Source: CAZGRP01 sp964527995 (lineage in GTDB: Bacteria; Zhuqueibacterota; Zhuqueibacteria; Oceanimicrobiales; CAZGRP01). From it: DNA of 23,793 nucleotides. Position numbers and translations under genes: made by a program. The notes under the pieces are model-generated. The model did not search any database, was not told the origin of the DNA, and saw only the letters and a list, made by a program, of their open reading frames with translations. Positions 15,718 to 22,540 of the stretch are shown here, piece by piece. The DNA is taken from positions 1 through 23,793 of the forward strand of contig CAZGRP010000060.1 of NCBI GenBank assembly GCA_964527995.1, read 5' to 3'. Position 1 is the first letter of the stretch, and the number at the start of each line of letters is the position of its first letter.

Positions 15718-16418
15718 TGGAGGTCACATTCAGGGTTTTCAGGTTTGATCCGGAAAAGGACACCAAGCCACACTATCAGGAATGGAAGCTGGACGTTCCG
15801 AAGACGCTGCGCATCCTCGATGCCCTGCACGAGATCAAGTGGAAGTACGACGGCAGCCTCAGCTTCCGGCGGGCCTGTGCCCACGGCGTGTGCGGTTCGG
15901 ACGCCATGACGATCAACGGCATCAACCGTCTGGCCTGTCAAACGCTCGTTCAAGATCTGAAATCGACCAAGATCGTCATTGAGCCGATGCGTCACTTTCC
16001 GGTGATCAAGGATTTGATTGTCGACATGAAGAAGTTCTACGACAATCTCTACCGTGTCAAGCCCTACTTCATCAATGAAGAACCGCCGCCGGCCCGAGAG
16101 CGCCTGCAGAGCAATGAAGATCGGGACTTCATCGACGAGGCCACCAAATGTATCCTTTGTGGCGCGTGCACCTCTTCCTGTCCGTCGTTTTGGGCCGACC
16201 CGGAATACCTCGGCCCGGCAGCCCTGCTGAAGGCATTCCGTTTCGTGTTCGATACACGCGACGCTGGAGCGGAGGCGCGGCTCGGCATCGTGAATGACAG
16301 TCACGGTACCTGGCGTTGCCACACGATCTTCAACTGCGTGGATGCCTGCCCAAAGGAGATCAACATCACCTGGGCGATCAGCCAGTTGAAGAAGAAGTTG
16401 GTGACCCAAAAACTATAA
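15717..16418 (+). CDS. sdhB: Succinate dehydrogenase iron-sulfur subunit SdhB
   Basis: 233-aa electron-transfer subunit linking SdhA to the membrane quinone. The N-terminal [2Fe-2S] domain has Cys54, Cys59, Asp62 and Cys74, with Asp in place of the third Cys as in E. coli. The C-terminal ferredoxin domain has Cys145, 148, 151 and 155 (CILCGACTSSCP) and Cys201, 207 and 211 (CHTIFNCVDACP), which bind the [4Fe-4S] and [3Fe-4S] clusters. Start and stop of sdhA and sdhB share one base, implying coupled translation. The ligand set is complete. Confidence 0.97.
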   Translation: MEVTFRVFRFDPEKDTKPHYQEWKLDVPKTLRILDALHEIKWKYDGSLSFRRACAHGVCGSDAMTINGINRLACQTLVQDLKSTKIVIEPMRHFPVIKDLIVDMKKFYDNLYRVKPYFINEEPPPARERLQSNEDRDFIDEATKCILCGACTSSCPSFWADPEYLGPAALLKAFRFVFDTRDAGAEARLGIVNDSHGTWRCHTIFNCVDACPKEINITWAISQLKKKLVTQKL

Positions 16419-16439
16419 CCTGAATCGCAGCGAGGAGTT

Positions 16440-18521
16440 ATGGCAAACGAAGTCGCAACCCGCTCGACCGCTAAGAAGACGCGCAGCGCACGGAATCGAT
16501 GGAGTGGCCTGCGCCAGCAGCAATTGATCGAGGCGTACCGTACCATGCTCCTGGCCCGGCGCCTCGATGAGAAGATGCTGGTGCTCTTGAAACAGGGCAA
16601 GAGTTTCTTTCACATCGGTGGGCCGGGTCACGAGGCGGTTCAGGTTGCCGCGGCTGCCGCGCTGACGCCGGGCAAGGACTGGGCCTACCCGTACTACCGC
16701 GATCTGGCCTTTGTACTCCGCCTGGGCATGACAGCCGAAGAGGTACTTCTGTGCTTTCTTTCCCGTGCAGAGGATCCGAACTCCGGTGGCCGTCAGATGC
16801 CGGCTCACTACGGCCATCGAAAGCTGCGCATCGTCACTCAGTCCAGTCCCACAGGCACTCAGTTCTTGCAGGCGGTCGGGTGCGCCTTCGGCTGCCGCAA
16901 GGATGGCACCGACGAGGTCGTTTACTGCTCCGCAGGAGAGGGCACGACGAGCCAGGGTGATTTTCACGAGGCGCTGAACTGGGCCAGTCGCGACAAGGCA
17001 CCCGTCATCTTCCTGATCGAGAACAACAAGTACGCGATTTCCGTGCCCATCGAGCAGCAGACGGCCGGGGCGTCAGTGTACGAAATCGCCAAGGGCTACA
17101 AGGGCCTGGAGCGGATCGCGGTCGATGGCACCGACTTCGTGGCTAGCTATGCCGCGATGAAAAAGGCTGTGGCTCGGGCGCGCCGGGGTGATGGGCCGAC
17201 GATCGTCGTTGCGGATGTTGTGCGCCTGCTGCCGCACTCCTCCTCCGATGATCAGCGCAAGTATCGCTCGCCGGAAGACCTCGAGCGCGACCGCCAGCGT
17301 GACCCGATCCCGAAATTCGAGCGTGTGCTGGTGGCGGAGGGCGTTCTTACCGAGGAGGAGATCTCCCGATTGCGCGCGGAGGCCAAAAAGGCGGTCGACG
17401 ATGCCGCTGACTTTGCCGACAGCCGTCCGATGCCGGCGCGCGAGACCGCGACCTTGCACGTCTACTCCGGAGAGCGCTCGCCCGTCGCCGGTAATCGCGC
17501 GTTTGAGTTCGAAACCAGCGAGCCGAGCGGGGATCCCATCGTCCTGGTAGACGCTATCAACCATGCCTTGCACGAGGAGATGGAGCGCAACGAAAAAATG
17601 CTGATCTTCGGCCAGGACATCGAGGACGAAAAAGGTGGTGTTTTCACTGCGACCCGCGGACTGACGCGGCGCTTCGGCCGCAACCGTGTCTTCAACGCAC
17701 CGCTGGCGGAGGCCAGCATTGTCGGTGTGGCAATCGGTCTGGCGACCCGCGGCTTCAAGCCGGTGGCGGAGGTCCAGTTCGGCGACTACATCTGGACGGG
17801 CATGATGCAGATTCGCAACGAGCTGGCCACAATGCGGTATCGGTCCAATGGGCAGTGGAGTGCTCCGGCTGTTCTGCGTGTGCCGGTGGGCGGCTACATC
17901 CACGGCGGCCTCTACCACAGCCAGAACATCGAAGGATTCTTCGCTCACCTGCCGGGAATTCTGGTCGCCTTGCCATCGACGGCCGCTGACGCGAAGGGGC
18001 TCCTCAAGTCCGCGATCCGTGGAGACGATCCGGTTTTGTTTCTCGAACACAAAGCGCTCTACCGCCAAGGCTACGCCAAGAGCCCCGAGCCCGATCCAGA
18101 GTATCTTCTGCCGTTCGGCAAAGGAATCGTCCGCCGCGAAGGCACCGACCTGTCGGTGATCACCTACGGCGCCCTTGTCTACCGATCGCTCGAGGCGGCG
18201 CGGACGCTGGAGACCGAGGATGGCCTCAGCGTCGAGGTGATCGACATCCGCACCATCAACCCACTCGATACCGATTTGATCCTGGCTTCAGTGCGTAAAA
18301 CGAATCGGGTTCTCATCGTCCATGAGGACACCCTCACGGCAGGGTTCGGCGCCGAAATCGCGGCCAGGATCGCTGACGCTGGCTTCGAGCAGTTGGATGC
18401 ACCGGTTCGGCGCGTCGCCGCAAGAGACGCCTTCGTACCCTACAATTGGGAACTGGAGGCGGAGATCCTGCCGCAGACGGACGACATCATCACCGCGGCG
18501 AGGGATTTGACGCGATACTAG
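16440..18521 (+). CDS. 2-oxoacid dehydrogenase E1, fused alpha and beta subunits (BCKDH/PDH-like)
   Basis: 693-aa thiamine-diphosphate enzyme that decarboxylates a 2-oxo acid and passes the acyl group to lipoyl-E2. The alpha part (about 20-330) has the TPP/Mg motif with Gly166-Glu-Gly and Asn195-Asn196 at the end, HIGGPGHEAVQ, and the loop HSSSDDQRKYRS from His266, most like the branched-chain (2-oxoisovalerate) E1 alpha. The beta part (about 365-693) has FGQDIEDEKGGVF, FNAPLAEASIVGVAIGLATR and the C-terminal transketolase domain. The two subunits are one polypeptide, a known but minority arrangement. The ribosome binding site GAGGAG precedes the ATG. With SDH on one side and a CoA ligase on the other it may act as the 2-oxoglutarate-type step, or on branched-chain 2-oxoacids from the dehydrogenase at 6349. 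No E2 gene is present in the window. Confidence 0.92.
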   Translation: MANEVATRSTAKKTRSARNRWSGLRQQQLIEAYRTMLLARRLDEKMLVLLKQGKSFFHIGGPGHEAVQVAAAAALTPGKDWAYPYYRDLAFVLRLGMTAEEVLLCFLSRAEDPNSGGRQMPAHYGHRKLRIVTQSSPTGTQFLQAVGCAFGCRKDGTDEVVYCSAGEGTTSQGDFHEALNWASRDKAPVIFLIENNKYAISVPIEQQTAGASVYEIAKGYKGLERIAVDGTDFVASYAAMKKAVARARRGDGPTIVVADVVRLLPHSSSDDQRKYRSPEDLERDRQRDPIPKFERVLVAEGVLTEEEISRLRAEAKKAVDDAADFADSRPMPARETATLHVYSGERSPVAGNRAFEFETSEPSGDPIVLVDAINHALHEEMERNEKMLIFGQDIEDEKGGVFTATRGLTRRFGRNRVFNAPLAEASIVGVAIGLATRGFKPVAEVQFGDYIWTGMMQIRNELATMRYRSNGQWSAPAVLRVPVGGYIHGGLYHSQNIEGFFAHLPGILVALPSTAADAKGLLKSAIRGDDPVLFLEHKALYRQGYAKSPEPDPEYLLPFGKGIVRREGTDLSVITYGALVYRSLEAARTLETEDGLSVEVIDIRTINPLDTDLILASVRKTNRVLIVHEDTLTAGFGAEIAARIADAGFEQLDAPVRRVAARDAFVPYNWELEAEILPQTDDIITAARDLTRY

Positions 18522-18534
18522 GGCAACCGCATAA

Positions 18535-20097
18535 TTGGCCAGACTACACGAACATCAAGGCAAGGAACTCCTCGCCAGGCATAAAATACCCGTCCCGGAC
18601 GGCCGAGTGGCTTTTTCACCGGAGGAGGCCGCTGCCGTAGTCGAAGTGATCGGAACTCCGGCAGTGGTGAAGGCCCAGGTGTGGACGACGGGCCGGGCCG
18701 GCATCGGCGGTATCCGGTTTGTGGAATCCCCGAAGGAGGCCCGCGAAGCTGCCGCCGACCTGCTTTCCCTGGTGGTGCGCAACTTCCCCGTCGATCGGGT
18801 TCTTGTCGAAAAAAGGCTCGACATCGCCCGGGAGTTCTACGCCGGCTTCATCATCGACGACTCGGCCAAACGACCCATGGTGATCTTCAGCTCCGTGGGC
18901 GGCACAGGAATCGAGGAGATCGCTGCGCAGCACCCCGACAAGGTGGCCAGAATGCATCTCGACGTGGTCGACGGCCTGCGCGATTACCAGGCTCGCGACC
19001 TGGTGCGAAGGACCGGGATCTCCGGAAAGTTGCAGATGCAGATCGCCGGCATCCTGGTGAAGCTGTGGACAGTGACCCGAACCTACGAGGCCAGGGCAGC
19101 GGAGATCAACCCGCTGGTGCAAACTACCAGCGGCCAGGTGGTGGCCGCCGACTGTCGCATCACGGTCGATGACTATGCGGTCTATCGCCATCCAGAGCTG
19201 GGGATCGACATCGCCCGGGAATTCGATCGTCCCCCAACGGCTCTGGACAAGATCGCCTACGACGTCGAAAAAAACGACTACCGCGGGACCTTCTACTTTA
19301 TCCAGCTCGAGCAGGGTTTTCGGAAAGGGCAGGGGTACGTCGGCTTCCATGGCGCCGGCGGCGGCGGGTCGATGATGTCGATGGACGCCGTTTTGAGCAA
19401 GGGCTTCAAGATTGCCAACTTTTGCGACACCAGCGGCAATCCTCCGGCCTCGAAGGTGTATCGAGCGGCCAAGATCATCCTTTCGCAGCCCAACATCGAC
19501 GCGTACTTCGGATCTGGCTCGGGCGTGGCCAGCCAGGAGCAATTCCATTCGGCCCGCGGCCTGGTGAAGGCGTTTCGCGAAGAACACCTTTCCATTCCGG
19601 CGGTGATTCGGCTTGGGGGCAACGGTGAGGACCTGGCGGTGGAAATCCTGGAGAAGTACACCAGGGACCTGCCGGCGCCTGTGGAGGGATACAAGAAGGA
19701 CGACACAGCGGACTTCTGCGCCGAAAGATTGAGGACTTTGGTGGACCAATATCAGCCTTCCGAGACAGGGAGGCAACCCGCGCCACAGCCGGAACCGCAG
19801 CGCCCGTATCGTTTCGAAATCATGACCGGGTCAATCACCTACGACCACCAGGCGTGCGAAGGATGCGAAACCAAGATCTGTGTGGAGGCGTGCATTCCAC
19901 AAATCCTGAAGCTTGAAGACGGCGTGCCGGTGTTGGCGATCAGTCCGGAAGAGGCCAGACGCGGCGGCTGCATCGAATGCCTGGCGTGTGAAATCGAGTG
20001 CGCCTTTCAGGGCAACGGCGGCGCCTACATCGATCTACCCATCCCTGGCCTTCAGGAATACCGAACCAGTCAAGCTGCTCATGGCCATTCTGGTTGA
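18535..20097 (+). CDS. SucC-like ATP-grasp acyl-CoA ligase beta/large subunit fused to a two-cluster FixX-like ferredoxin domain
   Basis: 520 aa. Residues 1 to about 405 are an ATP-grasp CoA ligase subunit (ARLHEHQGKELL, AEINPLV with the Mg-binding Asn and later Asp, and the C-terminal flavodoxin-like domain around GGGSMMSMDAVLSKGF). After a Pro-rich linker, residues 436-505 hold Cys441, 444, 449, 453 (CX2CX4CX3C) and Cys479, 482, 485, 489 (CX2CX2CX3C), enough for two [4Fe-4S] clusters; the end recalls FixX ferredoxins. No stop or frame change separates the parts; an internal ATG at 19822 could give a separate ferredoxin. With the SucD-like next gene it should form acyl-CoA from a carboxylate and ATP: succinate, or citrate as in citryl-CoA synthetase CcsA. 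TTG at 18535 is the only possible start, as an in-frame TAA lies directly before it. I do not know a characterised homolog with this fusion. Confidence 0.88.
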   Translation: MARLHEHQGKELLARHKIPVPDGRVAFSPEEAAAVVEVIGTPAVVKAQVWTTGRAGIGGIRFVESPKEAREAAADLLSLVVRNFPVDRVLVEKRLDIAREFYAGFIIDDSAKRPMVIFSSVGGTGIEEIAAQHPDKVARMHLDVVDGLRDYQARDLVRRTGISGKLQMQIAGILVKLWTVTRTYEARAAEINPLVQTTSGQVVAADCRITVDDYAVYRHPELGIDIAREFDRPPTALDKIAYDVEKNDYRGTFYFIQLEQGFRKGQGYVGFHGAGGGGSMMSMDAVLSKGFKIANFCDTSGNPPASKVYRAAKIILSQPNIDAYFGSGSGVASQEQFHSARGLVKAFREEHLSIPAVIRLGGNGEDLAVEILEKYTRDLPAPVEGYKKDDTADFCAERLRTLVDQYQPSETGRQPAPQPEPQRPYRFEIMTGSITYDHQACEGCETKICVEACIPQILKLEDGVPVLAISPEEARRGGCIECLACEIECAFQGNGGAYIDLPIPGLQEYRTSQAAHGHSG

Positions 20098-20998
20098 CGA
20101 ACAGAAGCGAGTTCTGGTGCAAGGGATCACGGGGCGCGAGGGGATGGCTCGCACTCGGCTGATGCTCGACTACGGCACCCGTGTGGTTGCCGGCGTGACT
20201 CCAGGCAAGGGCGGCCAGGAAGTGCTCGATGCCCCTGTCTTCGATACCGTCCTTGAGGCGATTGAGAGCGTCGGCGAGATCGATGCCAGCGTGATCTTCG
20301 TACCTGCTCCGCTGGTGAAGAACGCCGCTCTGGAGGCGATCGAGGCTGGGATCAAACTGATTGTGCTGGTTCCTGACCGCGTCCCGATCTACGATGTTCT
20401 GGAGATCGCCCGTGCTGCGGAGTTAAATGGGGCGAAATTTGTGGGTCCGAACACGCTCGGGTTATTGAGTGTCGGCAAAGCGGTGCTCGGCATGATGGGA
20501 GGGAGAGCCGAAGCGGCTCGGGCTTGGTTCAAGCCTGGAAACGTCGGGGTGACGTCAAGGAGCGGTGGCATCACTTCATCCATCGCCTACTACCTCAGCA
20601 AGAACGGCATCGGACTGTCGACCATTGTTCACGTCGGCGGCGATGCCGTGGTGGGGTTGCCACACCCGGATGTGGTCCGGCTTTTCGAAGAGGACCCAGA
20701 AACCAGGGTCGTTGTTATGTTCGGTGAGATCGGCACGTCTCAAGAGGAGCAGGTCGCCGACCTGATCGAACGTGGCGAATTCACCAAACCACTGGTGGCC
20801 TACATCGGTGGCAAGGCGGCCAAGTCGGGGACACGCTTCTCTCACGCCGGGGCGATCATCGAGGGCAACCGCGGTACGCATGAAGGGAAGGTGGCCCGTC
20901 TGCGCGAGGTCGGAGCATATGTGGTCGAGTCCTTCGATGATATCCCGAGGGTGACGGCGGAAGTGCTGGCAAGTTTGGATGGCGGTAGCCGTAAATGA
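20081..20998 (+). CDS. SucD-like CoA ligase alpha/small subunit (succinyl- or citryl-CoA synthetase type)
   Basis: 305 aa, normal SucD length. The N-terminal CoA-binding Rossmann domain has VLVQGITGREGMARTRLM and GVTPGKGGQ; the phospho-histidine is His255 in FSHAGAIIEGNRGT (E. coli His246). The middle region, GPNTLGLLS and SRSGGITSSIAYYLS, deviates from SucD (usually GPNCPG and SRSGTLTYE) and its SRSGG form recalls ATP-citrate lyase and citryl-CoA synthetase. It therefore could act on succinate or a larger acid such as citrate. The ATG lies inside the end of the SucC-Fd gene (17-nt overlap), so the two subunits are coupled. A longer in-frame opening back to 19913 lies within the ferredoxin coding region and is discarded. 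Confidence 0.92.
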   Translation: MAILVDEQKRVLVQGITGREGMARTRLMLDYGTRVVAGVTPGKGGQEVLDAPVFDTVLEAIESVGEIDASVIFVPAPLVKNAALEAIEAGIKLIVLVPDRVPIYDVLEIARAAELNGAKFVGPNTLGLLSVGKAVLGMMGGRAEAARAWFKPGNVGVTSRSGGITSSIAYYLSKNGIGLSTIVHVGGDAVVGLPHPDVVRLFEEDPETRVVVMFGEIGTSQEEQVADLIERGEFTKPLVAYIGGKAAKSGTRFSHAGAIIEGNRGTHEGKVARLREVGAYVVESFDDIPRVTAEVLASLDGGSRK

Positions 20999-21224
20999 TT
21001 TACATCAACAACGACACGAAGTGCACAAATCTCTGGCCTGAATACTACCATTCTGGGAAAGGATTCCAAAATGTCATGCCCGCGAATGCGGGCATCCAGA
21101 TGCCTCTTTAAGGCACTGTTCTTAAATGGATTCCCGCTCCCCGCTTTCGCGAGGACGAGCTTCGCGGGAATGACAAATATCGAATCCAGACTAGACATAC
21201 GAATTCTGTCTTTTGGTTTCAGAC
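20999..21224 (+). other. Intergenic gap between SucD-like and citryl-CoA lyase-like genes
   Basis: 226 bp, the longest gene-free stretch in the window. It contains the MITE-like repeat at 21073-21174. The 74 bp before it are AT-richer (TTTACATCAACAACGACACG onward) and show no clear promoter or T-tailed terminator. The 50 bp after it lead to the ATG at 21225 with no recognisable ribosome binding site. This is the most likely place for the operon to break. Confidence 0.6.
21073..21174. repeat. MITE/REP-like palindromic element with terminal inverted repeats
   Basis: A 102-bp element in the 226-bp gap between the SucD-like and short citrate-synthase genes. The left end GTCATGCCCGCGAA and the reverse complement of the right end, GTCATTCCCGCGAA, agree at 13 of 14 bases. 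Inside the left part, ATGCCCGC-GAAT-GCGGGCAT (21076-21095) is a perfect 8-bp stem with a 4-nt loop; the right arm has TGGATTCCCGC and further GC-rich folding. Ends of the GTCATTCCCGCGAA type are known from Neisseria dRS3-like and many proteobacterial repeats. No coding capacity. It may move passively, fold in RNA, or dampen transcription between the genes. Confidence 0.8.
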
Positions 21225-22003
21225 ATGAGCAACGACTTGCATTGGAAAACGGCGATTACGGAGATCAAGCCGAACGAGGTACGCCTGCGCGGCTATCGGT
21301 TGGACGAGTTGATGGGGCGGATCAGCTTTGGGCAGGCCGTCTATCTCGCCCTCAAAGGTGACTTGCCGAGCCCTGCAGTCGGTGGTCTCATCGAGGCGAT
21401 CCTGGTGTCCTCTATCGATCACGGGGCGACACCGCCATCAACGCTGGCGGCGATTACGGTCGCTTCCACCGGCGGGGCCCTCAATGCTGCCGTGGCCTCG
21501 GGCGTGCTGGCCATCAACCGCTTCCACGGCGGCGCCATCGAGGATTGCATGGGCGTGTTGAGGCAGACAGTGGAGAAATCGGCAGCTCGAGAGATCCCAA
21601 TCGCCGCTGCGGCCGAGGAGATCGTCTCGGAATACCGCACAGCCGGGCGCCGCATTTCGGGCTTCGGACATCGGGTCCACACGAAAGATCCGCGCTCGCA
21701 GCGTCTTTTTGAGCTGGCCGAGGAGGCTGGAGTTTCAGGGAGTTACCTTGAGGCGGCCCGCGCGATTGAGACGGCGTTGCTGTCGCAAACAGGGAAGACG
21801 CTGCCCATCAACGTCGACGGAGCCATCGCAGCGGTTCTGTGCGAACTGGACATCCCTGCGGAGCTGGCCAATGGGTTTTTCATCATGGCTCGCATACCGG
21901 GGTTGATCGCCCACGTGCATGAGGAGAAAAGCCGGTACAAGCCGATGCGCCGAATCCACCCGACAGACTATGAGTACGATGGCCCGGCGCCGCGGAGTCT
22001 TTC
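21225..22003 (+). CDS. Short citrate-synthase family protein, citryl-CoA lyase type; 3' end in assembly gap
   Basis: About 260 residues are visible, far shorter than citrate synthase (about 430) and the size of citryl-CoA lyase. The active-site set of the family can be placed: His66 in SIDHGATPPS (oxaloacetate-binding His, E. coli His229), His101 in RFHGGAIE (E. coli His264), His149 in GFGHRVHTKDPR (E. coli His305) and Asp198 in NVDGAI (E. coli Asp362). Spacings of 48 and 49 for the last three fit the family. Expected reaction: citryl-CoA to acetyl-CoA plus oxaloacetate, or a similar C-C cleavage or Claisen condensation. It follows the CoA ligase pair, as expected if they make its substrate. 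The ATG at 21225 is preferred; a TTG at 21213 is possible. The frame runs into N at 22004, probably losing only a few residues. Confidence 0.9.
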
Positions 22004-22103
22004 NNNNNNNNNNNNNNNNNNNNNNNNNNNNNNNNNNNNNNNNNNNNNNNNNNNNNNNNNNNNNNNNNNNNNNNNNNNNNNNNNNNNNNNNNNNNNNNNN
22101 NNN
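22004..22103. other. Assembly gap of 100 N
   Basis: Exactly 100 unknown bases, the convention for a gap of unknown size. It hides the end of the citryl-CoA lyase-like gene and the start of the HD-like gene. Adjacency across it is scaffold-based rather than contiguous sequence, and the true distance is unknown. Confidence 0.99.
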
Positions 22104-22522
22104 TCGATGAACTGAAGTCCATTCCGTTCACCCTGCTGGCCGAAAACGTCAAGATTACGTTCCTGGAGCACGTGCGCACCGTCTGCCGCATGTGCGTCGC
22201 TTGCGACGAGGTGCTCACCGAAGCTTATGGAGATCGCAAGACGCCTGTCAACCGCGATCACCTCATCGCCGGGGCCCTGTTGGCTGACGTGGGCAAGCTG
22301 CTTGAATATGACAAGCAGGACGGGGATGTGGTGAAGAGCCGCCACGGTCACTTCCTTCGGCATCCGTTCACAGGTGTGGCGCTCTGTTACAAACATGGCA
22401 TCCCCGACGAAGTCATGCATGTGGTGGCCGTTCATTCCAGGGAAGGCGAAGGCTTCAAACGGAGCCCGGAGGCCATCATCTTTCACCACGCTGATTTCAT
22501 TGACTTTGATCTGGTGCGGTAG
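22104..22522 (+). CDS. HD-domain-like protein with altered HD pair; 5' end in assembly gap
   Basis: About 138 C-terminal residues are visible, open from just after the gap (frame from 22106: DELKSIPFTLLAENVKITFL) to TAG at 22522. The layout resembles HD-superfamily phosphohydrolases: an upstream helix with CRMC and C residues, then DHLIAGALLADVGKLLEY, then HGHFLRHP, and later HVVAVHSREGEG and HHADFIDFD. In the LLxDxGK motif the histidine of the HD pair is Ala (GCT at 22283); the Asp is kept. Downstream histidines that could bind metal are retained. It may be a binding or regulatory domain rather than an active phosphohydrolase, or use other ligands. It sits 18 nt before the second LeuC-like gene, so probably belongs to the same operon. 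Function within a TCA-like cluster is unknown. Confidence 0.75.
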
Positions 22523-22540
22523 GTTCGAGGGAAATAGATC

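Noticed and set aside
19913..20080. N-terminal extension of the SucD-like protein
   Set aside because: It lies in the ferredoxin-coding part of the preceding gene; the conserved SucD start is at ATG 20081.
22004..22115. Extension of the citryl-CoA lyase-like frame through the gap to a stop at 22115
   Set aside because: The frame across 100 N is arbitrary because the gap size is unknown; sequence after the gap in that frame ends at once while the HD-like frame is open.
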